From positions 311,001 to 375,000 of the forward strand of contig NW_026945753.1 of NCBI RefSeq assembly GCF_034702125.1: 64,000 bases of DNA. The letters are read 5' to 3'. A program made the position numbers and the translations under genes. Positions 10,587 to 23,462 of this stretch are shown piece after piece. Source of the stretch: Engraulis encrasicolus (lineage: Eukaryota > Chordata > Actinopteri > Clupeiformes > Engraulidae). The notes beneath the pieces are model-generated. The model worked only from the letters and a program-made list of their open reading frames with translations. It had not been told where the DNA came from and made no database searches. The stretch's first letter is position 1; each line of letters begins with the position of its first letter.

Positions 10587-11300
10587 GGATGCATTCTCCA
10601 CTCTATTATTTCTACACATCCCAGAGACATTCAAGGCTTCAACTACTTACACCTGACCAAAAAAATACAACAACAGACTCTGCTGTTGCTAACATGGATC
10701 AAAGTGCCTTGTCATGTACCTGACTGACAAGGAAATGTCTTTGTATTCATGTGATCCTTTATGATAACAAAGGCGTTGACTACCATCATGGCACCGAAGC
10801 CGTACCCCCACAACGCAAAACATTCACATGAGACGTAGCACTTTGCATGGGAAGAGGTGGCAGCCAGACTCTGTAGCGGCCTCTCTCATCTGGAAGACTG
10901 CAATGCAGTTGTTTGGTATTCGTTTTGTAGCTTACATTGATAACAATAGTTAACTCCACAACACCAATCTTTTTCTTTTTATTTTCATGAAGCTGATTTG
11001 CTCCACAACCTAATGGTGCACGTGAAAATTACAATAAAGTTTTTTTTTCTTCATGAAGCTGCTTGGCTACACTCCATTTCACTCTTTCATAGTAGACAGG
11101 CTCTTGTAACCACCCACATTATAAATAACTTGTAACTTTTGGAAACACATCATTGCAAACTCATACACGGTATGTCGTAACACCTGTTCAACCAGGTTTT
11201 CCTCTGAACTTCCCTCTCCACGTCGGGGTGTGTGTACAAGGTGGTGTGGCACATGAGTTGCGGTTACTCATCGCCTCTCTACAATTTCAATTTAAAGTAT
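10585..11300. other. no gene recognised
   Basis: Short open frames only, none with a recognisable domain. The stretch may include promoter sequence of the FN3/GIMAP gene, but no clear core promoter was identified. Confidence 0.35.
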
Positions 11301-11389
11301 CTACAGGACCAACAATAGTGCGATTTTAACCAGATCTCGGGCACATTTTAAAAGTAAAAAGGAATACACTTTTAGACAAAGGACTATTA

Positions 11390-11595
11390 CCGGAAGATGG
11401 TGTGTATTCATACGAAGAGGACTTCCATCTGCTGTTGGAGACAGAGCCAGTGTGTTTGCTGTCCTGCCATGTAGTCCCATTGTTTGTGAAGTCTGTCTAC
11501 AACAGGAGTGTCCATTCTGCAGGATCAACAGTCTGCCTGGGTAGGGGCATTCAAGACTACCAGACAGAATCATTTCACTCTGACAGATGAAGCAG
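11390..11595 (+). other. possible 5' UTR exon A of the FN3/GIMAP gene
   Basis: The stretch ends TGACAGATGAAGCAG before a good donor, GTAAGACCCAC. A second donor with the same following sequence lies at 11964. The start of the exon is not visible. A 62-codon open frame (11402-11590) was not matched to any family. No acceptor-linked coding phase could be assigned, so a non-coding first exon is the simplest reading. Confidence 0.35.
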
Positions 11596-11702
11596 GTAAG
11601 ACCCACTTTCAAATCACATCAAATGTACTGACCATGTCACACCACTACACAGCAGTGTTATACCTGTCCCTTACAGCATGTCACTTCATTGTACTTCATT
11701 GT

Positions 11703-11823
<121 letters not shown>

Positions 11824-11924
11824 CATGTGTGGGGTTGTGATTGTGTATGTCTGTCTGTCTGCGTGTGTCTTTTTGTGTATGTGCGTAAAGGGTTTAAGAT
11901 TTAGGATGTTGACACTACCAGGCT

Positions 11925-11963
11925 AAAGCAACACCATTTCCCTCTGAAGCACTCGTCTGCCAG
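11925..11963 (+). other. possible 5' UTR exon B of the FN3/GIMAP gene
   Basis: CATTTCCCTCTGAAGCACTC then TGCCAG before GTAAGACCCAC. The sequence resembles the end of exon A and the exon end at 47691 before the Ig gene, so these may be related leader exons. Confidence 0.35.
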
Positions 11964-12189
11964 GTAAGACCCACTGTACTATCAGATCCAATCTACCAAA
12001 TGTACACCGCTCAGCTGATTGGTCAGGTTGTAAGGCCAGCTGTATGACTTGCTAACTTGCTTGCCAGCGAGCTGCGGCCTATATTTCATGGTTCACCATG
12101 GTTTAAAAACTGAATACTGACAAAATTAAGTCCTAGTAGGCTCCAAATTTACCCTATCCAAAACAAACAGTTTTCCCTTTTCAATTAAT

Positions 12190-13135
12190 ACCTCTCCTGT
12201 CTCCCCCTCCCCTCAAGTTAAGAGCTTGGGTGTCGTCCTTGATGGTTCTCTATCCTTCCTTTCCTATACATGGGTTCTAAATTGTGTTTATAACCCGACT
12301 GCGTGAACTTAGCTGTGCACAACTCAACCTCTGACTGTTGGAAACCGCTGCCAGTCAAAAAATTAGCTCACGTGGTTGGCTGCCAGTGTCTTGCCCCTCC
12401 CCATAACATTGTGTTGATAAACACCGAGAACCCATGTATATTAACAACATCACACAGTCTGCTTACGTCCATCTTCGCAACATTAACCGTCTCCATCCCT
12501 CTCTCACCCCCCACTCTACCTCTATCCTTGTACATAGTCTTGTCACCTCCCGCAATGATTATTGTAACTCTCTCCTCTTTGGTCTCCCTCAAAAATCCCT
12601 CCACGATCTCCAACTGGTCCAGAACTCAGCTGCTCGTATCATTTCCAAAACCCTTTCCTTTCACCACATTACCCCTGCACTGCAACATCTCCTATGGCTC
12701 CCTATCAAATTTAGAATTAATTTTAAAATCCTCCTCCACACGTTAAAGGCTATCCACAATCTCTCCCCTCCTTATCTGTCTGATCTTCTTTCCCTCTCGC
12801 TCCCTCCGTTCCTCTTCCTCTGTTCTCCTCTGCCTGTCTCAGTACCATGGGGAAAGGAGCTGTCAGTTGCTTTGCTCCTCAGCTTTGGAATGCACTTCCC
12901 CTTGACATCCGCAATATTGACACTTTATCCCAGTTCCTGTTCAAATTCAGACTAAAACTCATCTGTTTCAGTTAGCCTATTCTTTATGACTTTTAAAGCT
13001 CTGTTTTGCTTCATTTTTATTTTGTTTTTCAAGCTGCTCATGTGTCTTTCTTTTATTATTTCTTCTCTGTGTACAGTGTCTTTGAGTGTTTTGAAAGGCG
13101 CTTTTTAAATAAAATGTATTATTGTATTTGTTATT
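12190..13135 (+). mobile_element. L2/Rex-like LINE, reverse transcriptase C-terminal fragment with 3' tail
   Basis: The broken frames read [52 protein letters not shown] and [20 protein letters not shown], the typical end of fish CR1/L2/Rex reverse transcriptases. The 3' end is GAAAGGCGCTTTTTAAATAA followed by ATTATT-like repeats. Frames are shifted and an internal MITE splits the gene, so it is a dead copy. Confidence 0.82.
12269..12436. mobile_element. 168-base MITE inside the LINE
   Basis: Inverted ends CATGGGTTCT and AGAACCCATG, flanked by TATA on both sides. The same insert sits at the same place in the LINE copy at 19637-20254. Confidence 0.75.
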
Positions 13136-13689
13136 ATTTCATTTCCCTTTAGGCTATTTTATAATACCTAAGAAACACATTTGAATACACAGCAAATTCC
13201 AGAGAGTTAGAATTAACTATGAGAGTGTTAATCCTAACATATGAAATTGTTTATATTGTCCCAATCTGTGGAGTGTTAGTAGAACACTCCCAAAAGTGTT
13301 ACTACTCAGAGAGTTGCAGCAACTCCAAGCAGTGTTAGTTATTCATACTCAGAGAGTTGTAATAACTCCAAGCAGAGTTAGTTATTAATACTCAGAGAGC
13401 TGCAATAACTCCAAGCAGAGTTAGTTATTAACTCACTGGTAACACCAAACAGTGTTAAATTACCATTACCCACTGAATAGAGTTACAATCAGATAATTGA
13501 TTGGTGATTATACTCAGGTAGTCCAATTATAGAGTTACAAACAGACAACTGGTTGCACTGAATATACTCAGGTGAGTCCAATTATAGAGTTGCAATCACA
13601 CAAGTTATTAGACTGATTATACTCGCTGGAGTCCAATAATCATCAGCCTAATTAGATACTTAAAATAAATGCCTAATTGCCAGATCGGC

Positions 13690-15332
13690 TAGTGCTGCCA
13701 CTGCCCTTGCACGCATTCAACTCGAGTCGCGGGTTGTTTCACCTGCTGCAAGTGGCCTGCAGACTCGTGAGCTAGAACCTCTTAACATTTGTGGAGCCAT
13801 CATCGCTGGACTTAAATATAGTTGGACCACATGCTGAAATGAGGAAACAATTCATTTCCTAAAGTTTCTGTAGGTGAGGAATAAGCCGGTTTTAAACACA
13901 GTGGTGGCATGCATTTGGTTTGGGCACTTACTGTAGGCTATGTGGCTGAGTTAAAAGGCAGTGTGGTGCTATTTTAATGGGCTAAAACAGTTCTTAGATT
14001 CTTGAAGGTATTTAATTGCCATCCCAACTGTGTGTGCAGCACTGCTGTTAAGGCTGCTTATGAGTTTTGCCAAAACCTACAGTAGCATCACTTACAGGAT
14101 ACATTGCTACATTGCTGTTTGAAATGATTTGGGAGCAAAATAGGAGCGAAATGCATCGCCATATGACACAAACTACCGGACAAATTTGGCCTTTAATTCA
14201 AAGGAGATATTCACACAATGTCAAGTAAATCCGTTTGTTTTCCGTGTCTTCAGTCTGTTTTGTTTCTGTTCCCACTGTTCTGTCGCTACTAGTCAAGCTC
14301 AAGCATCACCACGACGCCGGACCTAGGAACCAGTGTTGCCAGGTGTAGAACGAGAAATAAGCTGTTTTGGTCTGTCTCAGAAAAAAGCCCAAAACAGCTG
14401 CCAGAGAAATTAGCAGCTTCTTATAATCATTTAACCCTTCTTCCTTGAAAGATCTGCTACTGGGACTGACTGCCCCGTGGTGGAGATTTTATTTTAGGTT
14501 ATTTTATGTAATGCTGCATTTTCTCTTATTTGAGACTTGGACTTGGATATAGAAATTATAAAAATATTATTGAAATGAAAAAGTGATACAATAGAAATGG
14601 AAAATAATTTAAATTCATCATTTAATCCCATTTTTAAATTTAATTTCAGTCTTACCGTTAGAAAGGTTTGGGGGAAAATCGCCACTTATAAAAAATAAAA
14701 AAAAAACATGCACAAAACCGTGATATAAATCAAGAAAACTGATACACATTTTTTCCAAAACCGCCCAGCCCTAGTTTGTATGTTCTTGCCATTATATTTT
14801 TTTCATAATAATAATAATTTGTATAGCACATTTCAAACAAGGCATGCAGCTCATTGTGATTTTGCAGTTAGATTAAATATGAAATTGGTAAGTAATTAAC
14901 CCACTGATGCCAAATACTGTGTAGCTAATCATTGACCCTAGCGCCAGGAGCTGCATGATATGGCTATAGGCTCATGAAACATTTTCTTTTTAAATGAAGA
15001 AATTTTGTATGTTAGAGCTGAATTAATGTGCTCTAATGCAAGAGGTAGCTTTTTAAAATCAGTTAATTACATGCTTTGTGTGTGCTTCAGATGCTGAAGC
15101 AGGTGTTTTTGCAGGTATTTTAGGCAACACTGGGTTTAGAAAAAGGTCGATATTTTGGCAAAAGTAAGGTCGAAGAATATAAGGTACATGGGCCCCCCTC
15201 AAAACATGTGGGCCACTGTCAAGTCCCTGTGGTAATTTTGGGCTAAAAACGCCACTGAGCCTGCACTAGAGTCTGGCAGTTAGGCATATATTTGAAATAT
15301 CTAATTAGGTTGAGCTTAATTTGAATCTACTG
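13690..15332. other. nested repeat tract without a gene
   Basis: No exon was found. AACCGCCCAGCCCTAG near 14760 resembles a hAT end. The remainder was not assigned. Confidence 0.35.
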
Positions 15333-15613
15333 AGGTGCCGTTTACACGTAGCTGGATATTTTTATATGTGGATATTTTTTTCTCCTGCTTGTATTGATTT
15401 TGCATTGGTTTTGGCCTTCCGTTTCCACGTAGCAGATATTTAAAAATCCAGGTGCAGGAGAAAAAAATAGCAGGAGAAAAAAATATCCTGTTTAGGGGTC
15501 TGAAACGCATTTGTTACAATGGAGGATTTTTTTATCCACATGTTGCGTTTCCACGTAGCAGGAGAAAAAAATACCCTGCTAAAAAAATATCCTGCTACGT
15601 GGAAACAGCACCT
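15333..15613. mobile_element. MITE with internal palindromic repeats
   Basis: Inverted ends AGGTGCCGTTTACACGTAGC and GCTACGTGGAAACAGCACCT. The motif TTTCCACGTAGCAG recurs inside, with several AGGAGAAAAAAATA units. Confidence 0.75.
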
Positions 15614-15996
15614 GAGTATTATCAGCCCAATCAGTTGTCTCTACTAACAGCTCTGTCACCCAGGGGGTAGAGAGCATGCAGCATTGCAATGCGCAAATTG
15701 GGAACACAGACGGCAAGGAAAACAAAAAAAAAACAAAAAAGAAGTACTCCCCAGATAGGTAGACGATACTGCTACTGCTGTTATATTTGCATGCTCCTAT
15801 TTCAAAGGGCAATGGGGAAGTATGATCGGAAATGTTTGTAATTTCGGAATGAGATGTTCTTTGCTGCCAGCGTCATTTTCATTAGAAACACTCGCATGGA
15901 ACTGTGAAGTCTTTCTTATGATCGCCCCCAGCGACTCTGAAGATATTGCACCTGTCGCATGTGTTTGGCTGCCGTGTCTAACTGTCGAAATTCACT

Positions 15997-16873
15997 TTAA
16001 AGTGGTGGTTCGCTATTTTAGACATTAAGCCCTGTTTGTGTGACTTCTGGGGTGAAGTAGAGATGTTCTCATCACAATTTTGACATTTGGTGCTGAACGG
16101 AGCATTTGGGTATTCAAGACTGCAGCCCCCCCACCTTTACATTGACTCCAATGAAGCACTCAAGCAATCGATCATAAAATGGCATTAAACTTTTGTTTGC
16201 AGAGACATGAAACTCACCGAGTGGTCAGAGGTGGGCAGCGATACGTTGGCTCGAAAATCACAGCGAAATCGCTTCCAGATCCAGAGAAGATATATTATCA
16301 TTATTGTCCGTCTTCATTGATTGTATTGGTTTGACCAGAGATGTTCTTAATGCATTTAGAATAGAGAATATTTGGTTTGATTAGTATTACTCCGTGCGAC
16401 CGGAAATGGGGGTGCGTTTGTTTACGTTACTATCTATGGTTTGTATGCAAGCTGTAGTTTTTGTAGCCAGTCCCGCTCAAAGATAGCCGTTCTACCTCGC
16501 TCCTTGATGTCTACACAAACAACACACTATCGCTACCTACTGGCTTGATGTCTACGGCTATTCAACGGTGAAAAATAGGGCCGTCAAATGCTAAACAACA
16601 GTTAGAAGGCATATTTCGGGTCAATTTATCGCTGTCTACCACTGACCACACGGTGAGTTCCATGTCTTCTCGAACGAAAGTTTAATGCCATTTTATAATC
16701 GATTGCTTGAGTGCTCTATTGGAGTCAATGTAAAGGTGGGGGGTCTGCAGTCTTGGATACCCAAATGCTCCGTTCAGCACCAAATGTCAAAATTGTGATG
16801 AGAACATCTCTACTTCACCCCAGAAGTCACACAAACAGGGCTTAATGTCTAAAACAGCGAACCACCACTTTAA
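15997..16873. mobile_element. foldback element with arms of about 200 bases
   Basis: Left arm starts TTAAAGTGGTGGTTCGCTAT and the right arm ends with its near complement. Both arms share TGACTCCAAT/ATTGGAGTCA and the CAAGCAATCGATCATAAAA region. The loop holds no gene. Confidence 0.85.
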
Positions 16874-17122
16874 TTGCACAAGTTAACACGTTCATGAACG
16901 AATCGTGCCCGTGCACGCGTATCCTGCAGCAAGCATACCGAGGGCCATAAACATTGCCAGGTGTGAATGTAACACTATTTGGTGTAACCAGAAAGTAAAT
17001 AACTAACTCCGGTTGCAGTTATTGCAACTCTGTGACTATTAATACTTTGGGGAGAATCATATTAAATCTCTACAGATAATATAAACAATATTGGGACAAT
17101 ATAAACACTTTCATAGTGTTAA

Positions 17123-18934
17123 CCCTCCTGTTATCCTTGGGGTCTATTTGACCCCATTCAATGTTCAAAGTCTGAAAAATACATTAAGTACATAATTATT
17201 TTGCTTCATCTTTGATGACTTTTCCTAAATATATGGGGTCAAGTGTGTCAAACATGTTAAAGATATCCAATGCAACTTTGACATAAACACACCGATGTAA
17301 ACAACTTTATGGCGGCCTCTAGTGGTTCTGCCGAAAATGTGCATTGAACTAAATTAGACAGACGGCTTCGAGATTATGTGCGAATTAAATTTCTTCGTCT
17401 TCTGTAATTAGCCAGATTCCCTTCCTTGCATTCAGCTCTCTCCACTTCTAAGGGGCTTTATCAGCGATTCTCCCCCTTGCTTATGAGTTCGCTGCTTCGT
17501 CTATTCACTTCACACAACTGCAATCACGTTTGCACTTCCTTCAGATGGATACTATTATTTGATCCACTTGTTCCCGGCAGATATCCCCGTCTTTATTTCA
17601 CATTTCCAGTAACTATATAGTACCTGTACATTAGGAGAACGAGGAGACAAAAGGCTATTGCTTATTTTGTTGTAATAATACAGATTTATTTCCAAGTCGA
17701 GGTGACAAGACGCGTTTTTATCATGTGGTGTTGAAAGTGAAAGTGGACACCCATAAGTCGGCTAGAGATCACGTTATGTTTCCTCTTGATCGGCAACACC
17801 ATTTTCAGCCTCGCTCGACTGATTGTGTGCTTTGACATCAAGTAAAATGTGCGCCATCAGATTTCAACTCGTATACATTTGTGTAGCTTTGTAAACTAAA
17901 ACGAGGTGGCGTGGACTTTGAGAATGCTAATGCATATCCCAGTGCAGTGAATGAGTGATACAATCCACATATTTGCTCTTTTGGCGTTCGGTTCTCTCCG
18001 TTTTGAAGTCCTTTTCCAATGTTCACATAAGCGATTTATTTGCCTGTCCAAACCTTTCATCTCAATTAGCTCGTGATTTATTTGCAGTCCCATTCGTTGT
18101 TTTCGCTGCATGCCAGCGTGATATTTTACAATCAGCTAGCAAGTAGCCAGCTTTCAGCGAGCTGCTGCTGCTTAGTTAGCAAACGAAGGGGAATGGGTCT
18201 CTCATTCGTTCCACTCATACACCATAGAAATCTAGACGCCCCTAGCGGCCACAAATGCCACAACAACAAAGGGCGCGGCGCCTCCAGGCAAAACTGCAAG
18301 TGCTGTTTCGGAGCAGAACCACCAGATGGTGATGGAAATATTCCCATTTTCGCCATAACGGGTCAGTCAAGCAAAACCCTGAGTTCCAAGCCATTTCATG
18401 ACTATGAAAAAGTTGCATAGTGTTTCTTTAAATTTCCACAAAAATGTTTTCCCTAAGTGCTGTACACATTTTGGTTACATCTGTGTTCCTTTGGGGTCAA
18501 TTGGACCCCAAATTATTTTAAGTGTGTTAAACATAAATGGAACATCCATATTTTGCTAATACATGTTCCAATCTTTGTCAAATACATGAACATAAGTTAT
18601 TTAGAACAGAACATTTTGCTTTATTTAGGGCTCTAATAACTAACAATATGTATGATGTGGACGAGGGCCAAAACTAATTCAAGGCAACTTTTGGGCAGTT
18701 GTTTGCACATTTTCGCCTAGTTTTGTTGGTGTGTGGGCTGTGTGTGGGGGTGATAGGACTTATCTAAAGGGGAGTTTTTATGTCCCCAACAGAGCAACAG
18801 TAGGCCTAAATATCTAAGGCATAAACCGGTGCAAAAGTTTTTGCTTCAACTGATTTTGTGGACATTTAAGTGGCTGGGGTCAAAATGACAATAAGGATCA
18901 CGGATGTAACCTAAATCTGAGGATAAGAGGAGGG
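17123..18934. mobile_element. piggyBac-like non-autonomous element
   Basis: TTAA flanks both sides. Ends are CCCTCCTGTTATCCTTGGGG and the related GGATAAGAGGAGGG. GGGGTC/GACCCC motifs recur near both ends. A second MITE end (AAAGTTGCATAGTGTTTCTT, 18408-18427) lies inside. No transposase frame is seen. Confidence 0.65.
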
Positions 18935-19068
18935 TTAAGATGAACACTCTCAGAGTTAATTATATCTCTCTGGAATTTACTATGTAGTTTATATCAGCCA
19001 AGCATATTTTACTGAAGAGAAAAGGGGCATATGGATAATTTATCATAACACATCTGTCTATCTTTTAG

Positions 19069-19099
19069 GAACACATCATGGCACACTTTGAACATTTAG
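19069..19099 (+). CDS. start exon of the FN3/GIMAP gene
   Basis: The exon lies between tatcttttag and GTGAGT. ATG is at 19078-19080, so the coding part is 22 bases, MAHFEHL plus one base, phase 1. This phase fits the first FN3 exon at 20464. There is no signal peptide, so the protein is predicted to be cytosolic. The Ig gene at 48533 has the same design: a tiny ATG exon ending in phase 1, a close GT donor and a (GT)n tract just after. The choice of start rests on phase and on this parallel. Confidence 0.55.
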
Positions 19100-19121
19100 G
19101 TGAGTCATACACAGGTCCAGC

Positions 19122-19284
<163 letters not shown>

Positions 19285-19377
19285 GTACGCACTTATCTGG
19301 ACCGTTGCCTACTCTCAAAATGAATTTGCTTCTGTTGACATTTTGCAGTAAGACAGCGTGTTAACACTTTAGGACAT

Positions 19378-20359
19378 AAAGGGACACTGTGCAGGAAATG
19401 GTCAAAAAAGGTACTGCAACTATGCTGCTCATTGAAACTCGGCTGGCCATTGCCAAATTTGATCTTTACATGAAAGTATTAAACAAATATTTTCTAGTAT
19501 TGTCCAAGAACAGTCATTTTTGCAGCTAAAAGTGGCCATTTTTGAAAATTCTAAATGGCGGACCATGGAGAAGATCCCCCTTTTCATGTATGAAAAGTGC
19601 AATTTTTCCAGTCATAACGAATACTTAGAATTTGATAACTCTCCTGTCTCCCCCTCCCCTCAAGTTAAGAGCTTGGGTGTCATCCTTGATGACTCTCTAT
19701 CCTTCCTTTCCTATACATGGGTTCTAAATTTTGTTTATAACCTGACTGCGGGAACCTAGCTGCGCACAACTCAACCTCTGACTGTTGGAAACCGCTGTCA
19801 ATCAAAAAATTAGCTCATGCAGTTGATTGCCAGTGTCTTGCCCCTCCTCATAACATTGTGTTGATAAACACTGAGAACCCATATATGTTAACAACATCAC
19901 ACAGTCTGCTTACTTCCATCTTCACAACATTAACCACCTCTGTCCCCCCACTCTACCTCCATATTTGTACATAGTCTTGTCACCTACCGCATTGATTATT
20001 GTAAATCTCTCCTCTTGGTCTCCCTCAAAAATCCCTCCACAGGCTCCAACTGGTCCAGAACTCAGCTGCTGGCATCATTTCCAAAACCCCTTCCTTTCAC
20101 CACATTACCCCTGAACTACAACATCTCCACTGGCTCCCTATCAAATTTAGAATTAATTTTAAAATCCTCCTCCACACGTTAAAGGCTCCACAATCTCTCC
20201 CCTCCTTATCTGTTTGATCTTCTTTCCCTCTCGCTCCCTCCGTTCCTCTCTCCAAATTTGATGGTGGTGGTAAGTATTCATGAAAAAGGTAACATTAGTG
20301 AATGGGTAGCATGAATTCTGGAAATAAACAACTAAAAATCTCACACAGTGTCCCTTTAA
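19378..20359. mobile_element. MITE family A, copy 2, split by a LINE
   Basis: Ends AAAGGGACACTGTG and CACAGTGTCCCTTT. It aligns with copy 3 at 29240-29609 outside the LINE insert at 19637-20254. Confidence 0.85.
19637..20254 (+). mobile_element. LINE fragment inserted in MITE A, truncated at both ends
   Basis: It matches 12190-12810, including the internal MITE. The 8-base duplication AATTTGAT flanks it (19629-19636 and 20255-20262), and copy 3 at 29509 shows the empty site. The LINE 3' tail is missing, which is unusual for target-primed insertion. Confidence 0.8.
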
Positions 20360-20463
20360 CTCAGCTGATCAATGTGCTAGAGTGTAATAACAGATTATTA
20401 TTGCATTCAGTGCATATGGAGCTAATATTGAACTAAGTAAATTGGTGTCTTCTTCTGTTTCAG

Positions 20464-20733
20464 ATATTCCAGTCCCAGAGGGACTGGCTGTAAAGTCCAT
20501 CACTGCGTCATCTGCAAGAATCAGCTGGCAAGTGCCTACTGAGATGCAGAAGACTCCACACAGCTTCCTGGTCTCTTACCGGAGTGAAGGGACTGAACCA
20601 AAGTCCATCTATACCAAGTCATGCAGCACCAACATCAAAGGCCTGACAGCAGGAACTGGCTACACTGTTCAAGTCTACACTGAGCTCCAACATGGAGGAA
20701 AGAGCCAGCCTGCTTCTGTTGACTTGACAACAG
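20464..20733 (+). CDS. fibronectin type III domain exon, block A module 1
   Basis: 270 bases between ttctgtttcag and GTGCAC, phase 1 at both ends. The protein reads DIPVPEGLAVKSITASSARI, then SWQVPTEMQ, SFLVSYRS, STNIKGLTAGTGYTVQVYTE and LQHGGKS. W in SWQV, Y in LVSY, the L-x-P/A-GT-x-Y turn and V-x-V-x-T are the FN3 hallmarks. FN3 domains bind proteins. No signal peptide precedes it, so an intracellular role is likely (inference). It pairs with the 29714 exon: about 22 base differences by my reading, about half silent. It is the first of four FN3 modules in this gene. Confidence 0.88.
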
Positions 20734-20772
20734 GTGCACTCAATACAGTTAAACTGAGGAGAGGAAGGGGTG

Positions 20773-20848
20773 TGTGTGAGAGAGAGAGAGAGAGAGATAG
20801 AACGATAGAGAGAGAGAGAGGGAGGGGGAGAGAGAGCGAGAGAGAGAA
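20773..20848 (+). repeat. (GA)n-rich tract
   Basis: Imperfect GA repeats just after the FN3 donor. A matching tract follows the block B copy (about 30022-30100). Confidence 0.9.
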
Positions 20849-21044
20849 TTAGCGAGAGGACAACACTTAAAGGCCAACTTCCGATAAAAAACAGTTACTC
20901 GCTCCTTTTGAAAAACGGCCGGTCACCTCAAGTTAAACTCACATGCAAGGCTTCATAGTGGTGCGCCACCTCGCCTGGCTGTGTTTCCCAATTGACATAA
21001 ACAATGCAGAGCCATGAGAGAATAATGATAGCCTGTCTGTGTTG

Positions 21045-21284
21045 TAGAAGGAGAGAAGTGCCGCACACTCACAAGTTAAATAAACAGTTTTTTAATGTGA
21101 CAACGTTTCGGCCTGCCGGCCTTCTTCAGGTCACGTGTGAAGAAGGCCGGCAGGCCGAAACGTTGTCACATTAAAAAACTGTTTATTTAACTTGTGAGTG
21201 TGCGGCACCTCTCTCCTTCTACAATTATATTTTCTGGTTGCCAGCACCTCTGTTTCTGGTGTGCGTTTTGCACCTCCACTCATC
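21045..21284. mobile_element. palindromic insertion with 15-base target duplication
   Basis: Positions 21043-21223 form a long hairpin around GGTCACGTG. Each arm contains GGCCGGCAGGCCGAAACGTT or its complement. AGCCTGTCTGTGTTG flanks the insert on both sides (21030-21044 and 21285-21299). The matching place in block B, near 30286-30300, has one copy and no insert. Confidence 0.88.
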
Positions 21285-22352
21285 AGCCTGTCTGTGTTGC
21301 GTCACATCGGAAGAAGGCATTGCCCACATGGGTTTATGTCGACCCATTTTTCAAAAAACATGTTGAGTATTTTTTTTTCTGCTTGCTTTCAAAACAAGGA
21401 ACGGTGGCCTGGTGGCCTGAAACATAGCTTAGCCTAGCTACTCTCAGAAACACACAGAGCACACAGCCAGTTTACATACAGCCTCCCCAGAGTTTAGTCG
21501 ACCCATGCCTGCAGTTTGCCTAGGGGTCGCTGTCAAGAGAGCACAGCCCTGAATAGAGCCTGCACTCAACCGATGGCGCCCCTATAGTGCAGTATCACCT
21601 GGGAAGTGGCGATTCGATAACATTTATAATCTCTCTGCAAATCAGCCAATCAGAGACGGATATCCACGAGAAACCCGGAAAACCCTCTCGTTAGTCCACA
21701 AGCCACCTTATAGCTTGCAAAAACGGCTTGAAACAAAACAACCAAAACGTTTTTTTCAAACAAAATCAACGCGTAACGCATTCAATAACAATGCCGAACA
21801 CAGCAATATTAATGAAATTACGTTGGGAGTTCATCTTTAGGCTGACCAACATGGTACTGTAAGGGGTCTTACACACCAAGGCGGTAAAGCGTCGCGGAAG
21901 TAGGGAGCCAGCTCCACGCCGCGCTGCATTTGGAAAATAGAACTCGAGCGTATTTTTCACGCCGGTGACTGGCGGTGTCTCATTCAAATGAATGGCAAAG
22001 TAGCATGCTAGCTTTAGCTGTGGGGAGGGTTTTGAACAGGACTGGCCGCGCACGCCGACACTGTCAGTGTGCAAGGCAGAGAAAAGCACGCCGGCCAAAA
22101 CTAAGCAGAAAGACCGCGTCCGTCCTGCGACCGTTCCGTTCCGCCTTGGTATGTTTTGGCCCTAATATGTTAAGAATTGTGGCTCTAGCTTGATGGCACA
22201 CCAACAGTTCATCTCTCGTCAGTTTCACTGTTTCTCCCATACCAAGGTTGTTGGTGAGCCCCCCCCCCCCCCCCTCCAATTGTACATCAAATTCTACCAC
22301 CTGTCAGATGGTAGCCTTAGTAGGCCAGCTCTGGCCAATCCTAGTTGTTTAA

Positions 22353-23189
22353 CCCTCTGAGGTCTAAGGCCTTTCAGAGGCTTTTAGGCTGCTTGCACCA
22401 CCCTGACATTTTCAAGTATTTTCAGGTAACAGTAAGCATCTATGCAAAAGTGGAATATATGGTTGTATTGTGACAAGAAATAATCTGAAAAAAAATTGGA
22501 TGTCATACAAACATGTTTTATTTAAATTGAGTATAAACACAACTGTACAAAAAAACAGGTTTCAGATGTCTTCAAAAAGTTCAAGAAAACACACAATAAA
22601 TATATCTAGCCAAGACTTTTGAAGTTTGAATCTTGTAAACAAATGTGTTGGCAGCATAAAAGTGAAAAGGGCATTTAGAAATGTTTTGTTGTTTTCATAC
22701 AAAATGCAAAAAAGAATGACTATGTCACTGCCACTGCCTGTCTCATTTGAATACTAATGAGATAGGTGTGAAAAACCTCTAATGGCCCACACCCCCCTGT
22801 CAATCCCCATGTGCTCTGATAGCCCCAACCCCCCTGTCACTCTACGTCTGCTGTGTTTACCCTACCTGAAAGGGGCGTGTTGTCACCTCTGAATAGCCAC
22901 TCAAGCACCGGTACTTTACATGTGAATAGCTATAGGTGTGGCTGCTACAGGCAGAGAGTACAGAATATGCGAAGATTTCTTTTCACTTTCTTTAAATTGG
23001 GCCAGTTATGTAATTTATTTAATATATATATATATTTGAAATCTGGAAGGTCTAAGGTTTGGTCTAATGGTCTAATGGAGGTCTAATGGCATAACTTATG
23101 TGTTTCAATGACAAAAACCCACAGAGTTACAGATTTGTTTTTGGAGACATGTCAAATTGCCCTCTCAAGGGCACTTAGACCTCAATGGG
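22353..23189. mobile_element. TTAA-flanked MITE
   Basis: Ends CCCTCTGAGGTCTAAGG and CTTAGACCTCAATGGG with TTAA on both sides, a piggyBac-like pattern. Absent from block B. No transposase frame. Confidence 0.65.
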
Positions 23190-23255
23190 TTAAACAAGAA
23201 AAGACAGACCTAAAACTAAATTTGGTGAGGGCAATGACGCCACGTTGGCCATTCT

Positions 23256-23462
23256 TAGGGGTGTAAATCACAGCCTCCATGATGATGAGATTCAATATAG
23301 ATGTCTTATTATTCGTTGCCATTCGATTATTTTCTATACTTAAGAATGCCCCACAATACGATACAATACGATTCGATGAAATTTTTTCCCAATTACTTTT
23401 CGATTCATCATGAGATTATATCGCGAGATCTAGATATATTTTGATTACTATTTACACCCCTA
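23256..23462. mobile_element. hAT-like MITE
   Basis: Inverted ends TAGGGGTGTAAAT and ATTTACACCCCTA. The flanking 8-mers match only in part. Absent from block B. Confidence 0.7.

Larger units (their letters stand above)
13188..18984. mobile_element. Tc1/mariner-like MITE split by many nested insertions
   Basis: Left end CACAGCAAATTCCAGAGAG and right end CTCTCTGGAATTTACTATG are inverted repeats with TA on both sides. Inside are arrays of GAGTT/AACTC motifs (about 13200-13680 and 16960-17120) and at least three other elements. No coding sequence is recognised. Confidence 0.65.

Noticed and set aside
11402..11590. 62-codon frame as a coding exon
   Set aside because: No domain recognised and no matching acceptor or phase. 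Kept only as possible 5' UTR.
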